From Crossiella sp. S99.2 (lineage in GTDB: Bacteria > Actinomycetota > Actinomycetes > Mycobacteriales > Pseudonocardiaceae), in NCBI RefSeq assembly GCF_023094165.1, contig NZ_JALMDK010000010.1, positions 124,001-188,000 on the forward strand: DNA of 64,000 nucleotides. Direction: 5' to 3'. Positions 30,698 to 39,160 of this stretch are shown here, piece by piece. The position numbers were made by a program, and so were the translations under genes. How positions within the stretch are numbered: position 1 is the stretch's first letter; every line of letters begins with the position of its first letter. The notes below the pieces were generated by a model. It saw only the letters and a list, made by a program, of their open reading frames with translations. It searched no databases and was not told the origin of the DNA.

Positions 30698-32230
30698 ATG
30701 GACACCGCACCCTCGGCGGTCGTCTCGCGTCGGCGCTGGGCCGTGCTCACCGTGTTGTCGGTGAGCCTGCTGCTGGTCGCGGTGGACGCCACCGTGCTGC
30801 ACACCGCGGTCCCCTCGCTCGCGGCCGATCTCAAACCCGGCCCGGTCGGGCTGCTCTGGATCATCGACATCTACTCGCTGCTGGCCGCGCCGCTGCTGAT
30901 CGCCTTCGGCACCCTGGGCGACCGGTACGGGCGCCGCCGCATCCTGATGTTCGGCTACCTGGTCTTCGGCGCCGCCTCGATCGCGGCCGCGCTGGCCACC
31001 ACCACCGGCATGCTGATCGCCGCCCGCGCCGGGCTCGGCATCGGCGGCGCGATGATCATGCCCGCCACCCTGTCCGTGCTGCGGCACATCTTCCCCGACC
31101 GCAAGGAACGCCAGTTCGCCATCGGCGTGTGGAGCGCGGTCGCCGCCTCCGGCGCGGCGCTCGGCCCGCTGCTGGGCGGGGTGCTGGTGGAGTTCTTCAG
31201 CTGGCACGCGGCCTTCCTGATCAACGTGCCGGTCATGCTGATCACCATCCCGCTGGCGCTGTGGCTGGTGCCCGAGTCGGCCGACCCGGACAAGGGCCGC
31301 TGGGACATCCTCTCCGCGGTGCTCTCCGCGCTCGGCGTGCTCGGCATCGCCTACGGCATCAAGCAGGCCGGGCACCACGGCGTGCTCGACCCGATCGCGC
31401 TGGCCACCGGCATCGGCGGCGTGCTCATGCTGGTCTGGTTCGTCCGCAGGCAGCTCTCCATGACCAAGCCGTTGCTGGACATGCGGATGTTCCGCAACGC
31501 CACCTTCAGCACCGCGGTCGCCTGCGTGGTCCTGGTGATGAGTTCGCTGGCCGGACTCGGCCTGACCTTCTCCCAGTACCTGCAATACGTGCTGCAACTC
31601 GGGCCCCTGGAAGCCGGGGTGCGGCTGATGCCCGCCATGCTCGCGGCCATCGCCGGTGGCCTGCTCGCCGCGCCGCTGCTGCAACGCTTCTCCACCAGCG
31701 TGGTCACCGCGGGCGGCTTCACCATCACCGCGATCGCGCTGGTCCCGGCCGGGTTCTGGCTGGACACCGCGGATCACCCGTTGCTGCTGGTGCCCTGCCT
31801 GCTCGGCGTCGGCCTGGGCGTCTCGGCCGCGTTCACCGCCTCCTCCGACGCGCTGCTGGCCTCCGCGCCGCCTGCCCAGGCCGGCGCGGCCGCCGCGGTG
31901 GAGGAGACCGGGTACGAACTGGGCACCGGACTGGGCACCGCCATCGTCGGCAGCGTGATGACCGCCGTCTACACCGCGCACCTGGGCGCCGTGCCCGGCG
32001 TGCCCGGCGGGGTGCTGGACGTGGCCAGACAGTCCATGTCCGAGGCCGACCGGGCCGGTCGCGAACTCGGCGGACCGGCCGGTGAGGCGCTGCTGGCCGC
32101 CGCCCGGCAGGCTTTCGTGGACGGGCTCACGGTGACCCTGGTGATCGCCGCCGTGGTGCTGACCCTGGCCGCCATCGTCGCCTCCCGCCTGCTGCCCCGG
32201 CAGGTCATCAAGTCCGTCGGACACGACTGA
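30698..32230 (+). CDS. DHA2-family MFS drug exporter (QacA/SmvA-like, 14 TM)
   Basis: This is a 510-residue proton-driven multidrug exporter. Hydrophobic segments fit 14 helices. Family motifs are LLVAVDATVLHTAVPSLAAD in helix 1 (motif D1), GDRYGRRRIL (motif A), ARAGLGIGGAMIMPATLSVL (motif B) and GPLLGGVLVEFFSWHAAFLI (motif C). The acidic residue in helix 1 (VAVDAT) and the short loops match QacA-type carriers of cationic dyes and antiseptics. The ribosome binding site is GGGGAGGAAG. A methyltransferase and a PucR regulator follow with small gaps (10 and 14 bp). The substrate is inferred only. Confidence 0.92.
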   Translation: MDTAPSAVVSRRRWAVLTVLSVSLLLVAVDATVLHTAVPSLAADLKPGPVGLLWIIDIYSLLAAPLLIAFGTLGDRYGRRRILMFGYLVFGAASIAAALATTTGMLIAARAGLGIGGAMIMPATLSVLRHIFPDRKERQFAIGVWSAVAASGAALGPLLGGVLVEFFSWHAAFLINVPVMLITIPLALWLVPESADPDKGRWDILSAVLSALGVLGIAYGIKQAGHHGVLDPIALATGIGGVLMLVWFVRRQLSMTKPLLDMRMFRNATFSTAVACVVLVMSSLAGLGLTFSQYLQYVLQLGPLEAGVRLMPAMLAAIAGGLLAAPLLQRFSTSVVTAGGFTITAIALVPAGFWLDTADHPLLLVPCLLGVGLGVSAAFTASSDALLASAPPAQAGAAAAVEETGYELGTGLGTAIVGSVMTAVYTAHLGAVPGVPGGVLDVARQSMSEADRAGRELGGPAGEALLAAARQAFVDGLTVTLVIAAVVLTLAAIVASRLLPRQVIKSVGHD

Positions 32231-32240
32231 GAGAGAAGCT

Positions 32241-32843
32241 GTGACCCCCACTGCCACCGAATCCGACGTCCAGGTCCGCAAGGGCTGGCGCACCCCCGCC
32301 GTGCTGTACCGGCTGATCAGCCACCCCGTGCTGCGGTTCGTGCTGGGCTGGGACCTGCCCAGCCGGGATGTCGGAAAATGGGTGCAGCGCAAGCCAGGCG
32401 GCACCACCGTGGAGATCGGCAGCGGCGGCGGTTTCTTCACCACCGCGCTGCGCAACCACCTGGGCGCGGACAACCGGCTGATCGGGCTGGACCCGGCCGC
32501 GGGCGCGCAGAAGAAGCTGGCCGACAAGCACGCCGGTCAGCCTGGCGCGGAACTGGTGCTGGTGGCCGGGGACGGGTGCAAGCTGCCCTTCGCCGATGAC
32601 AGCGTGGACACCATCTTCTTCACCTACAGCCTGGAAGAGGTGCCCGACCCCCTGGCAGCGGTGCGTGAGGCGGTCCGGGTGCTGCGGCCCGGCGGCCAGT
32701 TCGTCGCCTTCGTCTGGCGGCCGGTGATCCTGCACAAGCGGCGCAAGCCGGTGCAGACCCTCATCGACACGCTGCTGACCAGGGAGAACGCCAGCAAGGG
32801 TCCGCAGAACCTGCGCCTGGCCTACCGCAAGGCCGCCGCGTGA
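32241..32843 (+). CDS. Class I SAM-dependent methyltransferase
   Basis: This is a 200-residue Rossmann methyltransferase. The SAM-binding motif I is VEIGSGGGFF (about residue 57). Motif II is LIGLDPAAGAQKK, followed by VAGDGCKLPFADDSVDTIFF and VREAVRVLRPGGQFVAFVW (motif III). The N-terminus (LYRLISHPVLRFVLGWDLPS) is probably membrane-associating or substrate-binding. The GTG start has GAGAGAAG upstream. It is sandwiched between an exporter and a PucR regulator; modification of the exported compound is conceivable. The substrate is unknown. Confidence 0.88.
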   Translation: MTPTATESDVQVRKGWRTPAVLYRLISHPVLRFVLGWDLPSRDVGKWVQRKPGGTTVEIGSGGGFFTTALRNHLGADNRLIGLDPAAGAQKKLADKHAGQPGAELVLVAGDGCKLPFADDSVDTIFFTYSLEEVPDPLAAVREAVRVLRPGGQFVAFVWRPVILHKRRKPVQTLIDTLLTRENASKGPQNLRLAYRKAAA

Positions 32844-32857
32844 CATGATCGGCCGTC

Positions 32858-34438
32858 ATGGCCGACCGGGAAGTCCGCAACCGCCTCGACCACGTGCTGG
32901 CCGACCTGGGCAGCACCGTGCTCACCCCGGTCCTGCCCGGCAGGCCGGAGGCGGTGGCGGGCGCCCCCGTCATCCACGACCCCGCCGAGCCGCTCGACCT
33001 GGCGCCTGGCGCGCTGCTGCTCGGCGTTGGGCTGCGTGAGCCGGAGCGGGTGGCCGGGTTGCTGACCGAGCTTGGCGGGCTGGGGGCAGCGGCGTTGCTG
33101 GTCAAGGCTCCGGCGCCGGTCAGCGAGGCGGTGCGGGTAGCCGCGGAGGCCGCGGGCGTGGCGGTGCTGGAGGTCAGCGCGGCCGCGTCCTGGTCGCATG
33201 TGCTCGCCCTGCTCCAGTCCCGGCTGGCCGCGGACGAGACCGCGTTGCCCGACGGGGCGCTGCCGCTGGGCAATGACCTGTTCGCGCTGGCCAACGCGAT
33301 CGCCGCGTTGCTGGACGCGCCGGTGGTGATCGAGGATCGGTCGTCCCGGGTGCTGGCGTACTCCGAGGGGCAGGACACCACCGATCCCGGGCGGGTGGCG
33401 ACCGTGCTGGGGCGTCAGGTGCCCGAGGAGCTGCAACGGGAGCTGCGGGCGCAGGGGGTGTTCCGCGAGGTGTACCGCAGTGCCGGGCCGGTGCACGTTG
33501 ACCTGGGTGGGGACACCATTCCGCGGGCGGCGATCGCGGTTCGGGCGGGGGAGGAGATCCTGGGGTCGATCTGGGCTGCCATCCGGAGTCCGCTCAGTCC
33601 GGCTCGCGCTACCGCCCTCGCTGACGCCGCGAAGATCGTTGCCCTGCATCTGATGCGCCAGCGAGCTGGTGCTGATGTGCAGCGGCGGTTGCGGGCGGAT
33701 CTGCTGGCCACCGTGCTGGAGGGTGGTCCGGACGCGGCTGAGGCGGCCAATCGGCTGGGGGTGGCGGGGGAGTCGTTGTGCGTGCTCGCGGCGCGGGCGC
33801 GCGCGGAAGGCGGCCAGGCCGAGCAGGAGGCCGCGACGCAGCGGTTGTGCGATGCGTTGTCGCTGCACCTGCGGACCACGGTCGCCCGGCCGACGGCGGC
33901 GGCGCCGCAGGGCGGAGTGGTCTATGGCCTGCTACCCGTGCCGGCGGATGGCGCGGCCGCCCGGATAGCCGAGGACTTCCTGGCCAGAACCGGCACCAAA
34001 GACGCGGTGCGCATTGGTATAGGGCGGGTGGTGGCGGGGTGGCCGGAGGTGCCCCGGTCTCGCCGGGACGCCGATGCGGTGCTGCGGGCACTCGCCCATA
34101 CCCGGCGGGCTGGGCCGGTGGCGCGGCTGGCGGATGTGCATGTCGAGCTGATGCTGACCCGGCTGGCTGATCAGCTTGCCGTGGATCGCTATCCGGTGCT
34201 GGGGCCGGTGGCGGTGTTGCTCGCGCACGATGCTGAACACGGGACTGAGTTCGTGCTGACGCTGGGCGCCTATCTGGATTCGTTTGGGGATGTGTCGGCG
34301 GCGGCGCGGCGGATTCACGTGCATCCGAATACTTTCCGGTATCGGATTCGGCGGTTGGCTGAGATCAGTGGGTTGGATTTTGGGGATTCGCGGGCTCGGC
34401 TTGGCGCGCATCTTCAGCTTCAACTGCGCGAGCTGTAA
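32858..34438 (+). CDS. PucR/CdaR-family transcriptional regulator
   Basis: This 526-residue regulator has an N-terminal PucR-type domain (residues 20-140: ALLLGVGLREPERVAGLLTE and LEVSAAASWSHVLALLQS), a GAF-like middle (PVVIEDRSSRVLAYSEGQD) and a GGDEF-like or DUF4084-type region. The C-terminal PucR helix-turn-helix reads YLDSFGDVSAAARRIHVHPN, then TFRYRIRRLAEISGLDFGDS. Family members control purine, amino-acid or glycerate use. The downstream D-amino-acid operon at 34618 is an attractive target, as are the two upstream genes. Guanine-rich codon use at the 3' end (more TTG and GGG) differs slightly from its neighbours. Confidence 0.9.
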   Translation: MADREVRNRLDHVLADLGSTVLTPVLPGRPEAVAGAPVIHDPAEPLDLAPGALLLGVGLREPERVAGLLTELGGLGAAALLVKAPAPVSEAVRVAAEAAGVAVLEVSAAASWSHVLALLQSRLAADETALPDGALPLGNDLFALANAIAALLDAPVVIEDRSSRVLAYSEGQDTTDPGRVATVLGRQVPEELQRELRAQGVFREVYRSAGPVHVDLGGDTIPRAAIAVRAGEEILGSIWAAIRSPLSPARATALADAAKIVALHLMRQRAGADVQRRLRADLLATVLEGGPDAAEAANRLGVAGESLCVLAARARAEGGQAEQEAATQRLCDALSLHLRTTVARPTAAAPQGGVVYGLLPVPADGAAARIAEDFLARTGTKDAVRIGIGRVVAGWPEVPRSRRDADAVLRALAHTRRAGPVARLADVHVELMLTRLADQLAVDRYPVLGPVAVLLAHDAEHGTEFVLTLGAYLDSFGDVSAAARRIHVHPNTFRYRIRRLAEISGLDFGDSRARLGAHLQLQLREL

Positions 34439-34451
34439 TTCCCATTCGACC

Positions 34452-34579
34452 CGAGTGTTGGCCATTGTTGTACGGCACGTTGGCCGTTGTGGCACGAGTT
34501 GGCCCAAGTCGTACGCCCGGTTTGCCCAAACTGGCGTACCAGTTGGGCCAACTCGGCGTACGACAACGGCCAACACTCG
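34452..34579. repeat. Intergenic palindromic repeat, copy C
   Basis: Outer arms of 22 bp (34452-34473 / 34558-34579) match at 20 positions. The inner part contains the 28-bp block (34495-34522) shared exactly with copy B. It lies between the PucR gene and the serine hydrolase gene, both on the plus strand. Confidence 0.75.
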
Positions 34580-34583
34580 CCCT

Positions 34584-34612
34584 CACCTTGGCGTACTAAG
34601 TACGGTAAGGTG
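34584..34612. promoter_or_regulatory. 29-bp interrupted palindrome at the start of the D-amino-acid operon
   Basis: CACCTT..CGTACT-A-AGTACG..AAGGTG has 12 of 14 paired positions. The inner 13 bp (34592-34604) are a perfect odd palindrome. It ends 5 bp before the ATG of the serine hydrolase gene and overlaps the ribosome binding site, so binding would shut off the operon. Confidence 0.6.
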
Positions 34613-34617
34613 GGGGT

Positions 34618-35994
34618 ATGAGCCGTATTGACGAGGTGCGGGGCCGGCTTCAGGAGCTGTTGCCCGAGCTGGTTGGGAAGCATGGGGTGCCGGGGGCGCA
34701 GGTCGCGGTGCTGGTGGACGGGGAGGTTGCCTCGGCCGCCGCGGGGGTGGTCAACCTGGGGACGGGGGTGGTGGCTACGACTGATGCGGTGTTCCAGATT
34801 GGGTCGATCACCAAGTTGTGGACCGCGACGCTGGTGATGCAGCTGGTGGATGAGGGGTTGCTGGAGCTGGATCGGCCGGTGCGGGAGTACCTCCCAGAGC
34901 TGGTGCTGGCGGAGGAGGCGGTGGCGGCCGCGGTCACCACGCGGCAGTTGCTCGACCACACCGCCGGGTTCGCCGGGGATCTGTTCCGGGACACCGGGAG
35001 CGGGGCCGACGCGATCGAGAAGTTCGTGGCGACGCTGGGCGATGCGGGGCAGCTCTTCCCGGCGGGGGAGCAGTTCTCCTACAACAACGCCGGGTACGTG
35101 GTGCTCGGCCGGCTGGTCGAGGTGTTGCGGGGGAAGTCGTTCAACCAGGCGCTGCGGGAGCATCTGATCGTCCCGCTGGGGCTCACCCACACGGCCACCG
35201 ACGCGGGGGAAGCCATCCGGTACCGGGCCGCCCTGGGGCATCTGCCTGGTGAACCGCCGGTGCCGGCGCCGGTCTGGGCGCTGGCGGCCTCCTCGGCGCC
35301 CGCGGGTTCGTTGCTGAGCATGCGGGCGGCGGATCTGGTGGAGTTCGCCCGGGTGTACGTCGAGGGTGGGCGGGAAGGAGTGCTGGGCGCGGACAGTGTT
35401 TCGGCGATGCTGTCGCCGGAGGTCCCGGTGCCCGATGTGGGGCTGATGCCCAGCCACTACGGGCTGGGCTGGGGGCTCTGGCAGGGCGCGGGCAACCTGG
35501 TCGCCGGGCACGATGGCGGGACCATTGGCCAGAGTGCGTTCCTGCGGGTGGTGCCAGTGGCGGGGGTGGCGGTCGCGTTGCTCACCAACGGCGGGGATCC
35601 GCTGTCGCTGTACCAGGATCTGGTGGTGCCGTTGATCGCCGAGCTGGGTGAGGCCGCACTGCCCGCGCCGCCGGTGCCGCCGGTGCAGCCGGTCGCGATC
35701 GAGGCGGACCGGGTGGTGGGGCACTACGACGCGGTCATGGTCCGGTACGAGGTCGCCGTGGACGCGGACGGGCGGTGCTGGCTGACCATGGTGCCGCTCA
35801 CCGAGGAGGCCAGGATGCTGCTGCCGGAACCGGCGGCGGTGGAGCTGGTCGGGCACACCGCGGGCTCGCTGATCACCAAGGAACCGCAGCGGGGCGCGGT
35901 GCACATGGTGCTGGTGCCCCTTGGCGAGCCGGGGCGGCCCGCTCGGTTCCTGCACAACAGCCGGGCCGCCACCCGGATCGAGGTGCCGGTCTGA
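34618..35994 (+). CDS. Class C beta-lactamase-family serine hydrolase (possible D-aminopeptidase/esterase)
   Basis: This is a 458-residue protein. Residues 1-345 form the class C/DD-peptidase fold. Motifs are SITK (about 64-67, SxxK), YNN (about 158-160, YxN) and HDGGT (about 299-303, the HxG motif). A C-terminal beta-rich extension of about 110 residues (from IEADRVVGHYDAVMVRYEVA) resembles the lipocalin-like tail of this family. No signal peptide is present, so it is probably cytoplasmic. It opens the operon with an M20 hydrolase, a GNAT acyltransferase and a racemase. A D-aminopeptidase, amidase or D-ester hydrolase releasing D-amino acids would fit; that function is inferred. Confidence 0.82.
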   Translation: MSRIDEVRGRLQELLPELVGKHGVPGAQVAVLVDGEVASAAAGVVNLGTGVVATTDAVFQIGSITKLWTATLVMQLVDEGLLELDRPVREYLPELVLAEEAVAAAVTTRQLLDHTAGFAGDLFRDTGSGADAIEKFVATLGDAGQLFPAGEQFSYNNAGYVVLGRLVEVLRGKSFNQALREHLIVPLGLTHTATDAGEAIRYRAALGHLPGEPPVPAPVWALAASSAPAGSLLSMRAADLVEFARVYVEGGREGVLGADSVSAMLSPEVPVPDVGLMPSHYGLGWGLWQGAGNLVAGHDGGTIGQSAFLRVVPVAGVAVALLTNGGDPLSLYQDLVVPLIAELGEAALPAPPVPPVQPVAIEADRVVGHYDAVMVRYEVAVDADGRCWLTMVPLTEEARMLLPEPAAVELVGHTAGSLITKEPQRGAVHMVLVPLGEPGRPARFLHNSRAATRIEVPV

Positions 35995-36081
35995 GCCGGT
36001 TTGTCCGGTCGGACGAAAAACCGGCCGCAACTCGTCGGGGCGGATGAGGAATCCCGGGCCGTCATCTCGCAGACTGTCCGG

Positions 36082-37206
36082 GTGACCTCCGAACTGCTCC
36101 AGCGCGCGAACTCGGCCCTGCCCGCCCTGCTTGAGGACATCGGCGAGGTGGTGAGCTGTGAGTCGCCCTCGGCGGACCTGGCCGCGGTGGCCAGGTCCGC
36201 GGATGTGGTGGGCGAGCTGGGCAGGCGTCTGCTGGGGGCGGTGCCGGAACGGCTGGTGCGGGACGGGGTCACCCACCTGCGCTGGGTCTTCGGCGAGCGG
36301 CCGGAGGTGCTGGTGCTGGCCCACCACGACACGGTGTGGCCGATCGGCACCCTGGCGCGCATCCCGTTCTCGGTCACCGACGGCGTGCTGCGCGGGCCCG
36401 GCTGCTTCGACATGAAGACGGGCCTCGTTCAGGCCTTCCACGCGCTGTCCTGGCTGCCGTCCCTGGACGGGGTGGCCATGCTGGTCACCGGGGATGAGGA
36501 GCTGGGCTCGTTCAGCTCCCGCGGGCTGATCGAGGAGACCGCGCGGGACTGCGCCGCGGTGTTCGTGCTGGAGGCCAGCGCCAACGACGGCGCGATCAAG
36601 ACCGAACGCAAGGGCGCGGGCAAGTACGAGGTGGCCATCACCGGGCGGGCCGCGCACGCCGGACTGGAGCCCGAACTCGGGATCAACGCGGGTGTCGAAC
36701 TGGCCCACCAGGTGCTCGCCATCGCCGCGCTCGGCGACCCGGAACTGGGCACCACCGTGGTGCCCACCGTGATGTCGGCCGGCACCACCACCAACACCGT
36801 GCCGGCCGAGGCGATCGTGCACGTCGACGTGCGCGCCCGCACCATCGCCGAACAGCAGCGCGTCGACGCCGCCATCCGCGCGCTCACCCCGGTGCTGCCC
36901 GGGATCAAGCTCGAACCGGACGGCACCCCGAACCGGCCGCCGATGGAAGCCCGCCTCTCCGCCGACCTCTACGCCCGCGCCGTCCGGCTCGGCGCCGAAC
37001 TCGGATTGCCGCCGCTGACCTCGGCCGCGGTCGGCGGGGCCTCGGACGGCAACTTCACCGCGGGCATCGGCGTGCCCACCCTGGACGGGCTCGGCGCGGT
37101 CGGCAACGGCGCGCACGCCGAACACGAACACGTGCTCACCGCGCACATCCCGCAGCGCACCGCGCTGCTCGCCGCCCTGGTCCAGGATGTGCGGACGGTA
37201 CGATGA
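36082..37206 (+). CDS. M20-family metallopeptidase (probable N-acyl-L-amino acid hydrolase)
   Basis: This is a 374-residue dinuclear zinc hydrolase. Metal motifs are LVLAHHDTVWPIGT (His and catalytic Asp), GCFDMKTG (bridging Asp), VTGDEELGS (catalytic and ligand Glu) and a terminal HAEHE. The dimerisation lid contains KGAGKYEVAITGRAAHAG. GTG 36082 is the chosen start, with weak signals. In Geobacillus the same trio (M20, GNAT, racemase) works as N-succinyl-L-amino acid hydrolase, N-succinyltransferase and N-succinylamino acid racemase. The gene overlaps the GNAT gene by 4 bp, which supports that assignment. Confidence 0.87.
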   Translation: MTSELLQRANSALPALLEDIGEVVSCESPSADLAAVARSADVVGELGRRLLGAVPERLVRDGVTHLRWVFGERPEVLVLAHHDTVWPIGTLARIPFSVTDGVLRGPGCFDMKTGLVQAFHALSWLPSLDGVAMLVTGDEELGSFSSRGLIEETARDCAAVFVLEASANDGAIKTERKGAGKYEVAITGRAAHAGLEPELGINAGVELAHQVLAIAALGDPELGTTVVPTVMSAGTTTNTVPAEAIVHVDVRARTIAEQQRVDAAIRALTPVLPGIKLEPDGTPNRPPMEARLSADLYARAVRLGAELGLPPLTSAAVGGASDGNFTAGIGVPTLDGLGAVGNGAHAEHEHVLTAHIPQRTALLAALVQDVRTVR

Positions 37207-38054
37207 TCACCGACGACGCCGTGCTGGAGACCGCGCAGCGGGACGCCATGGCCGCCGCGCACGCCGCGGGCATCGAGATCGCCGAACTGGCCGAACTCGC
37301 CGACCTGCAACGCACCTTCCAGCTCTTCCAGGACATCTGGCGGGCCAAACCCGGCGGCGAGCCGATGACCGTCGAGCTGATGCGGGTGCTCGAACACGCC
37401 GGTGGCTACGTCGCCGGCGCGTTCAGCGCGGACCAGCTCGTCGGGGCCAGCGCCGGTTTCCTCTCCGCGCCGATCGGGCGCACCCTGCACTCGCACATCG
37501 CCGGGGTGTCCGGCCAGGCCCAGGGCCGCTCGGTCGGCTACGCCCTCAAACTGCACCAGCGGGCCTGGGCCCTGGTCCGCGGCCTGGACACGATCACCTG
37601 GACCTTCGATCCCCTGGTCCGCCGCAACGCCTTCTTCAACCTGGCCAAACTGGCCGCGCTGCCCGCGGAGTACCTGCCCGACTTCTACGGCCCGATGGCC
37701 GATGCCATCAACGATTCCGGGCCCAGCGACCGGATCATGGTCGCCTGGCGGCTGGCCGATCCCGCCGTCGCCGCCGCCTGCGCCGGGCACGGCCTCACCC
37801 CCGACCTCGCCGCCGCGCAGCCGCTGCTATCCGATGTGGACGGTCGCCCGATGCGGCGGGAGACGGACGCGGAGACCGTGCTCGTCGCGGTGCCCGCCGA
37901 TGTGGAGTCCTTGCGCGGCAAGGACTCCGTGCTCGCCGCCGAATGGCGCTTCGCCGTCCGCGACAGTCTCGGCGACCTGCTGGAGCGCGGCGCCGCCGTG
38001 ACCGGCTTCCTCCGCAGCGGTTCCTACGTCGTGTCCAGGAAGGACCTCGCATGA
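37203..38054 (+). CDS. GNAT-family acyltransferase (COG3375 type)
   Basis: This is a 283-residue protein of the COG3375 group, found next to OSBS/racemase genes. The acyl-CoA-binding core contains GAFSADQLVGASAGFLSAPI, LHSHIAGVSGQAQGRSVGYA (the Q/RxxGxG/A-type loop) and LKLHQRAWAL. TWTFDPLVRRNAFFNLAKL and FYGPMADAINDSGPSDRIMV are also typical. In the known pathway this enzyme succinylates D-amino acids using succinyl-CoA. The ATG overlaps both neighbours (ATGA on each side), so the three enzymes are made in close ratio. Confidence 0.87.
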   Translation: MITDDAVLETAQRDAMAAAHAAGIEIAELAELADLQRTFQLFQDIWRAKPGGEPMTVELMRVLEHAGGYVAGAFSADQLVGASAGFLSAPIGRTLHSHIAGVSGQAQGRSVGYALKLHQRAWALVRGLDTITWTFDPLVRRNAFFNLAKLAALPAEYLPDFYGPMADAINDSGPSDRIMVAWRLADPAVAAACAGHGLTPDLAAAQPLLSDVDGRPMRRETDAETVLVAVPADVESLRGKDSVLAAEWRFAVRDSLGDLLERGAAVTGFLRSGSYVVSRKDLA

Positions 38055-39160
38055 AGATCACCGGAGTCGAGCTGCGCAGGCTGCGGCTGCCGCTGGTGAG
38101 CCCGTTCCGCACCTCCTTCGGCACCGAGACCCATCGCGAGCTGCTGCTGCTCCGGGTGGTCACCCCGGAATCCGAGGGCTGGGCCGAATGCGTGGCACTG
38201 GCCGAACCCGTCTACTCGCCGGAATACCTGGCCGGGGCCGAGCAGGTGCTGACAACCTGGTTCCTGCCCGCGATCCTGGGCCTGGCCGAGGTCGAGGCGA
38301 ACCAGGTCGCCCCCGCCCTGCACCGGTTCAAGGGCCACCGGATGGCCAAGGCAGCCCTGGAAACCGCCGTGCTGGACGCCGAACTGCGCGCCCGCGGCGT
38401 CTCCCTCGCCCGCCACCTCGGCGCCACCAAAACCCGCGTCCCCTCCGGGGTCTCGGTCGGCATCATGGACTCCATCCCGGAACTCCTGGACGCGGTGGAC
38501 GGTTACCTGGCCGAGGGCTACCTGCGGATCAAGCTCAAGATCGAGCCCGGCTGGGACGTCGCCCCGGTGGCCGCGGTGCGCGAACGCTTCGGCGACGAGC
38601 TGCTGCTCCAGGTGGACGCCAACACCGCCTACACCCTCGCCGACGCCCGCCATCTGTCCACATTGGACAACTTCGGGCTGCTGCTGATCGAACAGCCCCT
38701 CGGCGAGGAGGATCTGCGCCAGCACGCACAACTCGCCACCCGGCTGCGCACCCCGATCTGCCTGGACGAGTCCATCACCTCCGCCCAGGCCGCCGCGGAC
38801 GCCATCACCCTCGGCGCCTGCTCGGTGATCAACATCAAACCCGGGCGGGTCGGCGGCTACCTGGAATCCCGGCGCATCCACGACCTGTGCCAGGCGCACG
38901 GGGTGGCGGCCTGGTGCGGCGGCATGCTGGAGACCGGTATCGGCCGTGCCGCCAACGTCGCCTTCGCCGCGCTGCCCGGCTGCACCCTGCCCGGGGACAC
39001 CTCGGCCTCGCACCGCTACTACCGCACCGACCTCACCGAGCCGTTCGACCTGGTCGGCGGCCACCTGGCGGTGCCGACCGAACCGGGCATCGGCGTCACC
39101 CCGCTGCCCGACGCGCTGGCCGAGTTCACCACCGAGACCACCTGGATCAAGAGCCCTTAG
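38051..39160 (+). CDS. o-Succinylbenzoate synthase / N-succinylamino acid racemase (enolase superfamily)
   Basis: This is a 369-residue MenC type 2 enzyme. Catalytic residues are visible: KLK in RIKLKIEPGWD (the KxK acid/base pair), Asp in LQVDANTAY, Glu in LLIEQPLGEE, Asp in CLDESI (metal ligands), and Lys in NIKPGRVGG on the opposite face. The 20s-loop region SPFRTSFGTETHRELLL matches the family. No other menaquinone genes are near, while M20 and GNAT partners are directly coupled. Racemisation of N-succinyl amino acids is therefore more likely than the OSBS reaction, although Amycolatopsis homologues do both. Confidence 0.9.
   Translation: MKITGVELRRLRLPLVSPFRTSFGTETHRELLLLRVVTPESEGWAECVALAEPVYSPEYLAGAEQVLTTWFLPAILGLAEVEANQVAPALHRFKGHRMAKAALETAVLDAELRARGVSLARHLGATKTRVPSGVSVGIMDSIPELLDAVDGYLAEGYLRIKLKIEPGWDVAPVAAVRERFGDELLLQVDANTAYTLADARHLSTLDNFGLLLIEQPLGEEDLRQHAQLATRLRTPICLDESITSAQAAADAITLGACSVINIKPGRVGGYLESRRIHDLCQAHGVAAWCGGMLETGIGRAANVAFAALPGCTLPGDTSASHRYYRTDLTEPFDLVGGHLAVPTEPGIGVTPLPDALAEFTTETTWIKSP

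Noticed and set aside
30494..32527. 677-codon minus-strand frame opposite the DHA2 exporter
   Set aside because: It is repetitive His/Gln/Gly/Asp-rich shadow of transmembrane codons, with no supporting start site.
34420..37146. 908-codon open frame on the minus strand opposite the serine hydrolase and M20 genes
   Set aside because: It spans two well-supported genes and the palindromic repeat, and its product is low-complexity His/Arg/Gly-rich with no motif.
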